This document shows, piece by piece, positions 11,700-22,799 of a DNA stretch of 64,000 nucleotides. The stretch is from contig NC_035162.2 in assembly GCF_001659605.2 (NCBI RefSeq), positions 30,508,153-30,572,152 on the forward strand, in the 5' to 3' direction. Position numbers and translations under genes: made by a program. Origin of the DNA: Manihot esculenta. Its lineage: Eukaryota; Streptophyta; Magnoliopsida; Malpighiales; Euphorbiaceae. Numbering within the stretch: the stretch's first letter is position 1; every line of letters starts with the position of its first letter. The notes under the pieces are model-generated. The model ran no database searches, was not told the DNA's origin, and was given only the letters and a program-made list of their open reading frames with translations.

Positions 11700-12390
11700 C
11701 ATTTAAAAACAACTTGATAGATTTTGACGTAATGGGTGCCTCGACTCTTTCGGAAGAAATTTTAGCAGAAACCTTCCAAACCAAGTGTAAGCTATCTATC
11801 TTGGACAAATATGAGAGAAGAGCCGATCCCAGAAGCCACCTAGTAATCTTTAGGACAACCATGCAGTTTCAGGATGTTACGATTTTGTGTTATGCCAAGT
11901 GTTTCCAATAACACTTATAGATTTAGCTCAAAAATGGTACCAACATCTAAATCCAGGTTTAATTAAAATTACACAAATTGCTACATTATTTAATTCAAAT
12001 TTATTACGTGTATACCTCATAAAAAAAATTTCTCTGACTTGCGGAAGATCCGCCAAGGATAGGGCAAGTTTTTAAGGATTTTTATCTCACAGTTCAACGC
12101 TGAACCCATACATGCAGAAGAATGAAATCACGCGATAGCATATAAAGCATTGAAGAAAGAAATGCGAAATATTAAATTCATGGATTTCTTAATTAAAAAT
12201 CTGGCTGTGACGTATCAACAGTTGATAGACAAAGCTCAAAAGTATATCAAGTTGGATGACAAAGTCAGAGCATTAAAAGAGGACAAGAGGACGAACCAAA
12301 AGCAAAGTCAAAAGCCTGAGAGGCTAGGACATAAAGGAGATCATAGGAGTTATCTCATCTCTTTATATCAAAGGAAGTATAAGAATTATA
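11700..12390 (+). pseudogene. Ty3/gypsy (Tat-like) gag fragment, plus strand (copy A)
   Basis: The translation contains SEEILAETF, KCKLSILDKY, ADPRSHLVIF and, after frameshifts and stops, an LAQKWYQHL-like stretch. This is the pattern of the gypsy retrotransposon gag capsid domain. The start of gag is missing. The same gag is seen on the opposite strand at 14,860-16,245. It is followed almost at once by the antisense extra ORF (12,430-14,815), as expected for an element that has lost pol. Copies are at 35,190 and 48,600. Confidence 0.72.
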
Positions 12391-12429
12391 CTCTATTGAA
12401 TGACTCACAGACTTGTATTTTAATGTGGA

Positions 12430-14815
12430 TTAGAAAAAATGACAAAGAAATCAGGTGTTCACAGGCGAGTAATGCAAGGCTATATATCCGAGTGTTATCT
12501 TTATTGTTCAAAGTTTTCAAGCTATTTATTACCACTAAGGTGGATGGGTATTAACCCTTATCAGTTCTTTAAAAGAAATTATTTAAGTCTTAAAAGAGGG
12601 TTGTGAATGAGCGCAGGATATGTAGACACTCAGTTAAAGTAATGACATGAGAAAACATTTTTATTGAAGTTATAAAAGATTATGTGGGAGGAGGAATATT
12701 TATAGGTTCCTCCACTCGTGTTTCTATTACATCACTATTTTCTACATCTATTACATTGTCTGTAGAGACCCGGTTATTGGGGATGCCCTTAGCTCATTCC
12801 TCCCCCTCGTTAATCTCATCTTTCACCTCCTTAGGGAAGATGCCATCTATCTAAGAAAAGTCTTCGGAAGGAAATCATTTCGCCAGATCCTTCTTTATCG
12901 AGTCATGGTCTTACACAAACATCTCCCGACCTTGGGCCAACATCTCCCACAGCTCTGCCTCAAGCTCAGTAATCCTAGTGGAGTTGGCCTGGGCCTCTAC
13001 AACTTGAGCCTTTAGCTCCAAGACTTGATATGTAGCAAGGGCACATGGTCCTCAGCAGTCTTTGCCCAATTCTCAAGGACCAGCTTGGAAGCATTGGCCC
13101 TATTCAGCTCAGTCTAGAGTTTAGCCACCGACTCTAGGGTCTTCTTTATGGTGCCCTCCACTTCGTCAACCTAAGTCTTCAGCCTTGAGCATTCCTCCCC
13201 CAAGAGCTTCCTGTTTGTCTCTTGTGTGCCAAACTCCAGCCACAAGGCTTTGTGGTGCTCCTTGGCCACATAGGCACAGAGGGCACTCTCCAAGGCATAA
13301 TGCATAACATTATCAAAAAGCTCGTCTGTCTCGAGCTCATTCAGGCAACGGCGATCTACGGGCCTCAGGATACTTTTGATTAACATGATGCCTAGAGTAG
13401 GATCATCAAGGAGTGAAGGTGCTCGACCATTTCCAGGCGCTAGATGCTCGGAGGACATGAGGATTCAATCCTCACGCTCACGGAGCTGGTTCAGAAGGAC
13501 TGGGGACAGCAGCAAGAATCTCATAAGCGGGGGTAAAAGCAGAGGCGCCCAGGGTAGAAGCAGAGGCGCCCAAGGTAGATGTATCAGGCTATAAATGGCC
13601 TGACTCTTTCGCCATAGGTTGGGCTAGGAGAGGAGGAAGCATTATCAATTCTTCCATGGGGTGAGCATGCTTAGGAAGGGGACCAGTTGCCCCGCCACAG
13701 CCTTGCCTTAGTGGGCAGCATGCATCACTTTAGCAAATTTGATTTTAGATGCAACCATATCTGCAAAAAGAGAAAAGTAGGTAAGACAGTTCAAAACCTA
13801 AAAAAAGACAGAAAGAAAAAGTACCCTGATCTCCATCCGGGGAGGTGCTTTCCCCGAAGATTGGAAGACTAGGCAGGTGGGGGCCCCAAGTCTGGCTTGC
13901 TTGCAAATAACTCTACTAAAACAAAATGGCATTCCTCACTGTCTGGGTAATGTCCATTTTCTTTGGAGACTTAGGTTTCATCAAGAGAAAGGCTAAAGCC
14001 TCATCCTCATCCCTCTTGGTACGGACCCCATCCTTCTTCAATTCCACTCAAAAGTGCCATCTTGTTTGATGTTCCCAAAACCCTTTACGTCCAGTGATGA
14101 AGGATAAAAAATTTATTTTTCCACCGCTTCAAGGAGGAAGGTATCCAGTCGAACATGATCAGGTGTTTTCGCTCGTTAAAATACCAAAGTTCCTTATTTT
14201 TGCGGGTACCCAGTTGATATAGTTGGAAAAAGCTACACTCGGTTTGATATAGTTATTGAGGTAGAGAAACTGAAAAGCCACCAGGATTCTCCAATTATTA
14301 GAATGCGGCTAGACAACTGAAAACTTGTGGAACCGAAGGACATCAACTAAAAATGGATCCATAGGAAATCGGAGACCCACCTTCAATTGCCCCTCGAAAC
14401 ACATAATGGTATCCTCAGAAAGAATCAAATCATTAACACAAATGCGTGGAAAAGGAGAAAAGACATGAGAGGTCTCTCGAAGAATTTGGTAGGTATTGTA
14501 GAGACAGTCCACATCACGCTCCGATAGGATGGACATGATATCACAAATCATGCTACCTTTGCTTTCTTAGGCCTCTTTCAATGGGTCGATATTGACCGAG
14601 GCATGGATGGGTCCATCGGAGAAGGAGATTAAGGCGGAAGTATTTCTATTCATTCCAAAGAGGAAGAACGAAACAAAAATTACCGTAGGAAGTATAAACA
14701 GATAAGAGGTTGCGGCCGAGTTTTTCTTAAAGCAAAATATCACAGTTGAAAGCAAAAGTGAGATTTGGGAAGAAGATGGGTTCTTTCAAAATGATTTTGG
14801 TGGTAGGCTTTCTAT
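12430..14815 (-). pseudogene. Additional ORF of a Tat-like gypsy element, degenerate (copy A)
   Basis: On the minus strand, starting near 14,755, there is a Ser-rich N-terminus (MNRNTSALISF), then a block with EGQLKVGLRFPMDPFLVDVL. This matches the style of the plant 'putative gypsy type transposon' family (PF04195-like). Further on come a region with APSLLDDPTLGI and LNELETDELFDN and a heptad-rich C-terminal coiled coil (EEC-RLKT…). Stops and frameshifts break it throughout. The plus-strand homologue is at 60,511-62,575. In the Tat lineage such extra ORFs are known and often antisense to gag-pol. Here it is antisense to the gag fragment at 11,700. Confidence 0.68.
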
Positions 14816-14859
14816 TTTTTGCCCACCTTACCAGACTCGGGATGACCTCTGGTTACAAT

Positions 14860-16245
14860 TGTTCTTCTAGAGACTGAGTCCCTTACATTACAAGCGTGTG
14901 ACATGCCTCAACTGATGAACCTTTAGGACATCTTCTGTGGTTCATTAATTTCATTGCTGGGTCCTGCTGTGACTATATGGATAATCCCTACAAATTCTTG
15001 GTTAGGATTCTCAAGAGTTATTGCCTCACATTCGGGCTTTCTCTCTTTTCTATTTTGTCTGGCGAACTTCCAAAATGTGACATCCCTTATCAGTCTTTCG
15101 ATTTCATTTTTTGATTACTGACATTCCTCTGTCGTATTCCATGGTCTTTGTGAAAACGACAGTACTTGATCCTATCTCATTTTTTTTTTGCTTTCTCGAG
15201 ATTGAGTTTGGGTGCCCACTTAACCTTCTATTCATTTTTCCTTATCCATATTAAAATGTGTGTCTGTGAGTCATTTAATGGAGTATAATGCTTATACTTA
15301 CTTTGGTCGTCCCTCCTTCAGAGACGGAATAACTCTTGTGGTCTCCTTCATGTCCTTACCTTTCCATCTTTTAGTTCGCCCTTTTGTTCTCTCATAGTGC
15401 TTGGACTTTGTCATCCAGTCTAATATACTTCTAGGCCTTGTCTATCAACTATTGATACGCTGAGGCTGGATTTTAAATTAAGGAACCCATGAACTTGACG
15501 TTGTGTCTTCCTTTCTTCAATGCTGTGCACGTTATCTCATGACACTCAACTCTTCCACCTGTATTGCCTTAGTATTGAACCATGAGATAAATATCCTTAG
15601 AGACTCACCCTCTCCTTAGTGGATCTTCCGCAAGTCAGAGGATAGTTTTTTGAGAGGTATACAAGTAATAAATTGATATTTAAATAGTTTAGCGAACTAT
15701 ATAAAGTTCTGAATCAAACCTAGACTCAGATGTTGGTACCATTTCTTAGCCAAATCTGTGAGTGTTCATGGAAACACTCGGCACAACGCAAAGTCGTTGA
15801 CATTCTGAAGTTGTATGGTCGTCCTAAAGATCACCATGTGACTCCTGGAATCTGCTGTTCCATCATATTTATCCAAGCTAGGCAAATTGAAATTGGTGGG
15901 GCATGTTTATGCTAAGATTTCCTCCGAAAGAGGCGAGGCACCATCTAGGCCAAAATCTTCCTCTTGCTCTCTCTGGTGCCTTTGAACAGCTCGTATCAAC
16001 TTTCAGTCGACACCTTTTAGAGCATCGTCTGATTCACTCTCTTCTAACTCGGCTCTCCCTTTGGACAACCTCTTGATCGCCTCTGTCTGAGGCCTAGGTG
16101 TGTCAATGGAGGCTTCTTCCCTTCCTTTGGGGGTCACGACTGACACCTTCCCCAGAGCTTTATATTGCTCGAGAGTAGCCTGCAACTTTTGGATGTACTG
16201 GATCATCTGTTTGTTGTTTAGATTACTAACATCTGCTTCATTCAC
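14860..16245 (-). pseudogene. Ty3/gypsy (Tat-like) gag, degenerate, minus strand (copy A)
   Basis: Begins at 16,245 with MNEADVSNLNNKQMIQYIQ, a coiled-coil-like N-terminus. It continues through SPLSEEILA, LDKYDGTADSRSH and AKKWYQHL (capsid) to a motif of the type DHGHTTEEC…KNEIERLIR near 15,050-15,170, which is usual between gag and protease in Tat/Athila elements. Multiple stops. No protease, RT or integrase follows; instead the sequence joins the 5' end of the additional ORF near 14,815-14,860. It is the second, oppositely oriented gag in this copy. Confidence 0.7.
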
Positions 16246-16454
16246 TATTGGGAGGGTGTTTTATTTCACTGTTAGGAGTGGAAGAAATTATAATGCTCTC
16301 ATTAATAGCAATATGCAGCAGCTCATCAACTACCATCCATTTTGAGAGAGAGAAAAGAGAGAGATTTCCTTCTACAAGAAAAAAGTAGGAGACCATATTA
16401 CAATCCAAATGAATAGAGAGGATCCAATAGACTTCCTGCTCTGGAATCAAATAA

Positions 16455-16970
16455 TGTGGGCAGAAAATAAAGTTGTGTTATGATTGGGTAAATCTACAAG
16501 AAAGAGAATGTGAGGTGGTGGGTACCCACAATAACCACTCTAAGGCTCAAGTTAGTATTCTAGAGAATAGGGTGTATGTAATGAATTGCTTCGAACTTGA
16601 GTAGTGTAAGAATTGTGTACCTTTGCCTTTGTGATCGTTCCCTTTTTATACTATAAAAAGATGGGGATAAATATAGCATTTCCTTGTAATCCAGCGATGA
16701 TGTTGCTGGCTGACCTAATAAAAGATCCCACCGAGTTGACCGGTTGAGTATCTCTTGATTAGAGGCGTAACGTGGGTCTGTTGGATTGTGCCTGCTAACT
16801 GTTATTTTATGCCGAGACTCGTCCTGTCAAGGAGAGGGCGAATCTTAATGATAAACCAGATGTTAAGGTGTCCAGGTCTTTCTTTCATCGAGTGGGACCG
16901 TAGTACCTAGATCCTTATCATGTGGCCCTGTTTTGTGATGACAGCTCATGGATTACTTTAGACGATTCTA
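16455..16970 (-). repeat. Tat-like gypsy LTR fragment (copy A)
   Basis: About 515 bp homologous to 59,771-60,296 and 39,962-40,480. Read on the minus strand it ends CTGCCCACA (CA terminus) immediately upstream of gag, so it would be the 5' LTR of the minus-oriented element. A TATA-like palindrome lies at 16,642-16,660. The far end grades into AT-rich DNA near 16,970 without a clear TG terminus. Confidence 0.6.
16642..16660. promoter_or_regulatory. Palindromic TATA element in Tat-like LTR
   Basis: CTTTTTATACTATAAAAAG is a perfect inverted repeat around a central base and offers a TATA box in both directions (TATAAAAAG on each strand). The minus-strand copy is placed suitably to drive gag. The same 19 bp is kept in copy B at 40,149-40,167. 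Confidence 0.45.
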
Positions 16971-16980
16971 AATAAAAGTT

Positions 16981-17736
16981 AAAATAGTATACACAATTTT
17001 TTTTATGTTACAAATTAAAATTAGTCACATTTTTTAAAAAAGTTAAAATAATACATAGAAATTATTTGAACCTTTTTAATTCGTATAAAATTAAAATTAG
17101 GCATAGTTGAAAAAGAAGAGTTAAAACAATTGCAAAAATTATTTTAATTTTATTTTTATTTTTTAATTTATGTAATCAGTCACATTTAAAAAAAAAAAAA
17201 GTTAGAATAACATACAAAACTTATTTTAATTTTTTGTTTAATTTTTTTAAATTTCTAAAAAATTAAATTTGTAATTTTATTTTGCATTTAATTTTTTATG
17301 AGTTTGCCAAATTTAAAAGTGTATAGTTTCTAAAAATAATTAGACATTTGTTTTTTTATTATTTGATATGTAATATATAAATTTAATTATTTTATTTTTA
17401 TTTCATTTTTACAATACTTACTTACTAATTTATATTTTTTAGTTGTATTTCATTATTTTAACAAATATTCTTAAATGATTAGTAAAATATGCATAGTTGT
17501 TGTGGTTAATATGTAAAAGGACGGATAAGCATAATTACATCACAATCTAAGATTTAATTAATAATTTGTCATTTTATTTTTAGAACTCAACACTTTTTGT
17601 CCCTAAAATTTAATTTCGTTACAATCTAAGGTTCTTCCATTGGAGAGTCAATGATTTGCATCTAGTAAAAAAGAAAGAGATTACATGTAATTCCAAAAAT
17701 ACACTTATGAGTAATAAAATAAGAAAATAAGAAAAT
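16981..17736. other. AT-rich intergenic DNA, nothing recognised
   Basis: Strongly AT-rich with repeated TTAAAATTA-like stretches. No ORF with credible coding signal and no repeat termini that I can place. Copy B carries a 132-bp insertion in the corresponding stretch (40,972-41,103). Confidence 0.5.
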
Positions 17737-18085
17737 ACACTAGTTAATCACTCGGTTTTGAAAACTACATTCATACGTCCATGACATTTTAAAAAATCTA
17801 CTAGTCAGTCCCTCTGTTAATTTTATCATTAAAAATTTTACTATTTGGTCCTCATAGTTTTAAAAAACTTATTAGTTGGTTATTCAAATTATTAAAAAGT
17901 TTACTAATTAGACCCTCCGTATCAGGAGTATTTTAGATTTTTTTAAAATACTTAATGACTAAAATTAATGGAAGGACTAACTAGTAGACTTTTTAAAAAC
18001 TCAAAAACATTTTAATGAATTTTTTAAAATCAAGGAACCAACTAGTGAGTTTCTCCATCTGATAAGATCTAAGTAGTAATTTTTC
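17737..18085. mobile_element. MITE remnant, left terminal repeat deleted (copy A)
   Basis: Matches the complete element at 41,341-41,723. The right terminal inverted repeat (ACTAGTGAGTTTCTCCAT…AAGTAGTAATTTT, ending near 18,085) is intact. The first ~35 bp of the left one are missing and replaced by an AAGAAAAT repeat. It consists of internal CTAGT-rich 'tagtccctc/tagaccctc' motifs and has no coding capacity. Confidence 0.6.
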
Positions 18086-18219
18086 CTAATAAAAATTCCT
18101 TCTACTCTTCATATTCTCATATTTCTTTCACCTACTTTCCATACCCCCTTCATTATTCATGTCTAACACATACCCAAAACTACAAAATTTGTATGTTAAA
18201 AACATATTTTGTAGTAATT

Positions 18220-18610
18220 GAAAAGGAGACGGAGGATCGGCAGTGACACGAGCAACTGACAGCGCAAGCAGCAAGTGACGTGACGTAAGTAGTGAGTAGC
18301 AAGCGATGTGAGTGGAAGGAGATGAGAGCAGTGAGCGATGACGTGAGTGGCTATAGATGCAAGCAGAGAGTGATGTGAGTTGTTGGAGATGCGACGAATG
18401 AGCGATGCGATGGATGAAGACACGAGCAATGAGCGACGCGAGTTGTTAGATATACGATTAGCGAGCATTGCGAGTAGTCAAAGATGCAAGGAGTGCATGG
18501 CGCAAATGGGATGCACATCAAGTGGCAAGAAACGAGAACAGTTAGTGACTCGAGCAGCGGGCAACTAGAGTAGTGAACGACGAACAGCGATCGACAGCGA
18601 GCAACATTAC
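18220..18610. repeat. GC-richer degenerate short repeat block (copy A)
   Basis: An island of balanced composition in very AT-rich DNA, made of imperfect GAGCGA(C/T)G(C/A)GAGT-type words recurring every ~12-45 bp. The repetition opens overlapping reading frames on both strands (for example 18,196-18,692 minus and 18,380-18,568 plus). Their products are low-complexity Ser/His/Arg/Leu strings without domains. Copy B has it at 41,850-42,242. Confidence 0.6.
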
Positions 18611-19366
18611 AAAAGTAATTTCTATTGAATTTTAATTTTTTATTTTTAATAATTGAAATTTTATATATTTTTATTTTTATTATATTTTTCAAGTTTCATT
18701 ATTAAATTTATTGAAATTTTTATTTGTTTGTGAAGATTGTGTTTGAGATTTTCTTCCGTAAATTTTAACGGAATTAAACTTCAGGAACTAAAGCGTTGGA
18801 CGAGAATAATAGAGGGATAAATCTGTTAAATGTGTCATATCTCAGGAACGAAAAAATATTTTTTTCCTCGATTTCTATTATATTTATTGAGTTTGAATCT
18901 TGAATTTATTGAAGTTTTTATTTATTTGTAGAGATTGAGTTTGCGATTTTCAATTGTTGCTTTGATTTGTAAATGAGATTTTGTTGATTCGATTATTTGA
19001 GGGACGGACCTATAAATTTGCAGGAAATAAATTTTAGGGACTAAAGTATTGGATGCTAAAAAGGGTAATTCGGTCATTTTTCCTATCACTAACGGTATTT
19101 TTGACGGAAGGACCTCTAATTTTTATAGAATCACCTCTAACTTCTATGGAATCAAATTTTAGGGACTGAAGTATTGGGTGTTAAAAATAGAGGGACGAAT
19201 CTGTTAATTATGTTATACCTCACGGATGAAAAAGTTATTTTCTCGTATAATTAATATAATTATTTTTATAATATTTATATTTATTTTATAAGTATAAATA
19301 ATTTACAGATGTAAATTAAAATTTATTTTATTTTATAAATTTTGTAGTTAACAAAAATTAAAGGGA
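18611..19366. other. AT-rich intergenic DNA with dispersed 'agggacTaAAg' motifs
   Basis: No gene. Phrases of the type AGGGACTAAAGTATTGG…GGACGAATCTGTTAA recur at about 18,785, 19,035 and 19,155, each followed by a TCATATCTCA/GGTAAT-like stretch. This suggests decayed copies of a small transposon (Mutator-like MITE style), but termini are not resolvable by eye. Confidence 0.4.
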
Positions 19367-19557
19367 TAATATGGTCCAAACAAAAAATAAAGTCATAACT
19401 GATGAGAAAAAAAATTCTAACGTGAGAGCTGATTGAAAAGGCAGCTGATAGGTATCTATCAGCTATCAGCTGCCTTTTCAAATAGTTTACCAAAAACACA
19501 AAATAGTTTGTTGAAAACTAATCAGCTATCAGTTATGAAAAAAAAGGTAAACCAAAC
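19367..19557. mobile_element. Small foldback/MITE with perfect hairpin (copy A)
   Basis: Centre at 19,433-19,481: arms ttgaaaaggcagctgatag and its exact reverse complement around 11 bp. Outer, weaker inverted repeats (CATAACTGAT left, ATCAGTTATG right) and a GGTTTACC/TTTGGTTT-like edge resemble hAT-type MITEs. It sits just downstream of the PME stop codon (19,574), so it may lie in the 3' UTR. Copy B is at 42,995-43,185. Confidence 0.55.
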
Positions 19558-19573
19558 ATCCTCTTAAAAAATA

Positions 19574-20984
19574 TTACTTTGGAGGTGGAAGCAACCATTT
19601 AGAACCCTGAATGTAGCCAAGAGAGAGAAAGTTTTTGGCTTGTGCATCCTTTAGCTGCTTGGTGAATTTAACACGTCCTTTAGGATTCGATCCAGGTCCT
19701 GAATTCTTATATTCTGCAAAGAAAACCGTGCTGCATCTCAAACAATTCATCTTAATTAGTTCATTACCATTTTTATCTCTCTCAGAGCTTGAAGTAAGAG
19801 ATAATTTAGTTTACCTGTCCCTGTCAGGTTGCCTATTGTCTGACCATCCAAGAGGATTAACAACAGCACCCATTTCAGTATAAGAGAAGATCACCTGTGG
19901 CATCTTCCTCCATGCTCGTCCCAGAAATGATCCCGATCCACTTCCAGTTATTTTGCATTGTACGAATGAGTAACCAAAATTTTCTGATTTTTCCTCCTTT
20001 CCTTGTGCTGTGATGAATGTCAAATCCTTATTATCTACTACATTTAGTTGTGATTCCTGCATTTAAAATAAGGTATAATAGTTATATTTTATCTAATATA
20101 TCACTTTTCAGAAAAAAAAAAACAAAACAATGTTGATATACATATATATATATATATATATATTCTTACCAAATAAAGTGATCTTCCTCTTCCGAAAATA
20201 AAATCAACAGTGCCTTCAATGTAACAATTTCTATAAAAGTGGTGTCCTCTATCATCACATAATGTGTCTTGAAATCCAAGAAATTTGCAGTTATAGAAAG
20301 CTGCCTTGTCACCATTAATTCTTAATGCAACTGCCTGACCTCCCGGCTTGTTCGATTGGGGTTTTGGTGCAGTATTCTATACCAAAGGAAGAGGTGAATA
20401 AATGAATCATAAGACCACAAATCATTAAGCAAAATGAAATGATAATTAAGACATATGTGTGTATATGTGCTTATATGTAAATACCTTACCTGAAAAATAA
20501 TATTAACCCCCATGAAATAATCAGAATCTACAGTTACAGTACCACTATAATGAGTTCCATATTTACGAGCGGTGCCACCAAATGCCAAGGTCGGCATGGC
20601 TTTAGGATCTCCCAGAAATGAAATAAAAGGCTTAGTTTTTTCAATTTCAATCTTCTCGGTGTAGACTCCAGGACCAATTTTTATAATTGCACGTTCTTTG
20701 TTTTGTGATGGAATACTTTTAATCGCATCAGTAACGGTCTTGAACTTTCCTTTTCCATCTTTTGAGACCGTAATTATTTTTGATTTGGCCTCAGCAGCTT
20801 CAAGAGCAGGATCTAAGGTGCCTTTACGACTTTTCCAAGGCTTAACATTAGTTTGGAACCAATTACTTACTTTAGAATCATCGGCTGGTATTGGTGTTGT
20901 ATCATCAGAGCTAACGGTGGTTGCAACAACAAGGATGGCAATGAGGACACAATGAGTTGCATCAACGCAGTGCCCTCTTGCCAT
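19574..20984 (-). CDS. Pectinesterase (pectin methylesterase), group II, PPME1-like, copy A
   Basis: Four exons on the minus strand: 20,984-20,490, 20,376-20,170, 20,056-19,815 and 19,730-19,574, with GT-AG introns of 113, 113 and 84 bp, giving 366 aa. Residues 1-26 are a signal peptide, followed directly by the catalytic domain without a PRO region. Catalytic residues are in place: Q179 (GGQAVALR), Q201-D202 (FQDTL), D223 (DFIFG), R281 and W283 (LGRAW). The C-terminus is the family's [13 protein letters not shown]. It should demethylesterify cell-wall homogalacturonan, releasing methanol. The N-terminal pattern after the signal peptide resembles pollen PPME1/VANGUARD enzymes, so a pollen-tube role is inferred. 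The start is the first Met before the signal peptide. Nothing looks broken. Confidence 0.93.
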
Positions 20985-21089
20985 TTTGTAGTTACTTCCT
21001 CCAATTAATTTTTTTTGTTCAGGGCTATTTGATTGATTGTTTGCTTTTTTTCTTTGTTAGAGGATTCTAATTTATAGAATTATAAGATA

Positions 21090-21099
21090 CTTTATATAG
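21090..21099 (-). promoter_or_regulatory. Probable TATA box of PME gene A
   Basis: CTATATAAAG on the minus strand, about 105 bp upstream of the PME start codon. It is conserved at the same place before PME gene B. Position and sequence fit a core promoter; there is no expression evidence. Confidence 0.5.
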
Positions 21100-21640
21100 A
21101 AAATACTTAAAAAAGAGGCTGAGAATAAGAGAGAATTTATTGCATGTCTGTAACTAAAGATAGAAAAAATATTAAGATGTCATTATATTTATTTTATTTT
21201 TCATTTTGTTTTGTGATCGTAAAAAAAATCCATTCAATCAAATATATAGAATCCACGTGAAATATAAAAATAATTACAAAATACTATATATTCCTCATTA
21301 ATGTAAATTTGAATTCAATTAAATTAATATTTAGTTTTTTTTTTTCATTTTATCCTAATTTAGTGTGTTATAAGGTTTTAATGATGTATATATTAAATAT
21401 TGCTAAATTTTATTAGTATTATAAATTTCTACTTACATTTTGTTTTTAAAATTTTCACCAATTTTTATTTTATTTTACATCAAGAAATACTAAAAACGTA
21501 ATCTACTAAAAATATTTTCAGTGAAATAAATATGAAAATACGTTCTAAAATAGTACCATAAAAACAAGATATAATAATTATTCTTGCCATTAAACGTTCA
21601 TTTTAATTAGTTCATCACCGTTTTTATCTATCTTATATTA
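21100..21640. other. AT-rich spacer between PME gene A and the next PME pseudogene
   Basis: Up to about 21,290 this is the PME upstream region shared with copy B; beyond that it is unlike B and marks the end of the shared block. No gene or clear repeat recognised. Confidence 0.5.
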
Positions 21641-21649
21641 GAATTTGAA

Positions 21650-22374
21650 ACACAATGTAATGTACATGTCTCTCTCAAGATGTCTACTATTTGTCCATCC
21701 AAGAGGATTGATAATAGTGCTAATTTTTGTGTAAGTGAAGACCACCTCAGACATCTTTATCCATGCTCGTCCTAAAAATGGTTCAACCCCACTTCTAGTT
21801 ATTTTGCATTGCACAAATGAGTAACCATAATATTCTGATCTGTCATTCCTTGCTTGTGTTGTGGTGAACATCCTGCCCTTATTATATACTACATCTAGTT
21901 GTGTTTTTTGCATTTAAAATAATGTGTAATATTTAATTTTTTATCAAATATAAATAAAAAATTTTTAAAAAATTGATATTATATATATATATGATCAGAT
22001 ATAACGACACTTTTTGCTTCAGAAAATGAAACAGTGTGTTCAATATTGTAGCATTTCTTAAAGAAATGATGGTCTCTATCATCACGCAATTTGTCTTCAC
22101 TAATTTTTAAGACAATTTTGCAGTTATAGACAGTTGCCTTGTCATCACTAATTCTTAAGATAATTATCTAAGTTCTCGACTTTTCGAAATTAAACCGTGT
22201 TACAGTATTCTAGACAAAAAAAGTGAATTAATTAGTCATAAAAACAAAAGTGAATTAATTAAATCATTGGCTGGTATGGATGTTGTATCACAACAGCTAA
22301 TGGTGGTAGCAACAACAAGAATGGCAATGTGAATGCAATGAGTTGCACCAGTGCAGTGCCTCCTTGTCATTTTG
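21650..22374 (-). pseudogene. Pectinesterase pseudogene (copy B), copia at its start codon
   Basis: Exon 3 is present at about 21,662-21,907 ([24 protein letters not shown]). Its splice acceptor has changed from GCAG to GCAA. Pieces of exon 2 (about 22,030-22,215) and only the first ~110 bp of exon 1 (22,263-22,373) remain. Exon 4 was not found. The copia element at 22,375 begins 1-2 bp before the ATG, with the TSD TTTTG (22,370-22,374) overlapping the start-codon complement. Confidence 0.83.
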
Positions 22375-22771
22375 TGTTGTAAAATTAGTTTAGATTTCAA
22401 AAGATTTTATAATTGTTGAAAATTTTATGGTCGTTGAAAATTTTATTTGTGAGATTTTTTGGCTGTTATAGATTTGATACTTAAATCTAATATTAAATAT
22501 GACTGTTATGGTTTTATTATCTCAAGATTTTTATAACCGCTTACAACGGCCATTTTTTCCACTATAAATAGCCTCCATTTCTACAAAGAAAGGCAATCCC
22601 ATTTTTCTATTTTATTCTCTCTTCTCTATGTTTTCTACTGGGTTATAAATTAGAGATAAATTCTATTGTCCTGATCCTGGAAATTAAAAATCTGGAGGAT
22701 TACAAAATAAATTCTTAAGGACAATGTTCAACATGACTCAAGTTTCATTATTTTATCCTATTTTTCCAACA
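22375..22771 (+). repeat. Copia 5' LTR (copy B), 397 bp
   Basis: TGTTGTAAAATTAG to CCAACA, with a TATA box (CTATAAATAG) near 22,562. It has the same length as the copy A 5' LTR and the same lack of the duplicated promoter block seen in the 3' LTR, so the asymmetry predates the A/B duplication. Confidence 0.9.
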
Positions 22772-22799
22772 ATCTTAAAGATTTAGAAACTTTATACAA

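Larger units (their letters stand above)
1..21290. repeat. Segmental duplication copy A
   Basis: This block matches 21,920-44,925 (copy B) in the same order and orientation: PME pseudogene fragment, copia element, flank, rearranged Tat-like gypsy pieces, MITEs and intact PME gene. The left end is cut by the window edge. Homology stops about 300 bp upstream of the PME start codon, near 21,290, where A and B continue into different sequence. The copies differ by scattered substitutions, small indels and different nested solo LTRs. A merged-haplotype assembly artefact could also produce this layout. Confidence 0.9.

Noticed and set aside
18196..18692. Overlapping ORFs on both strands in the short-repeat island
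   Set aside because: Low-complexity translations on both strands at once are a signature of a simple repeat, not a gene.
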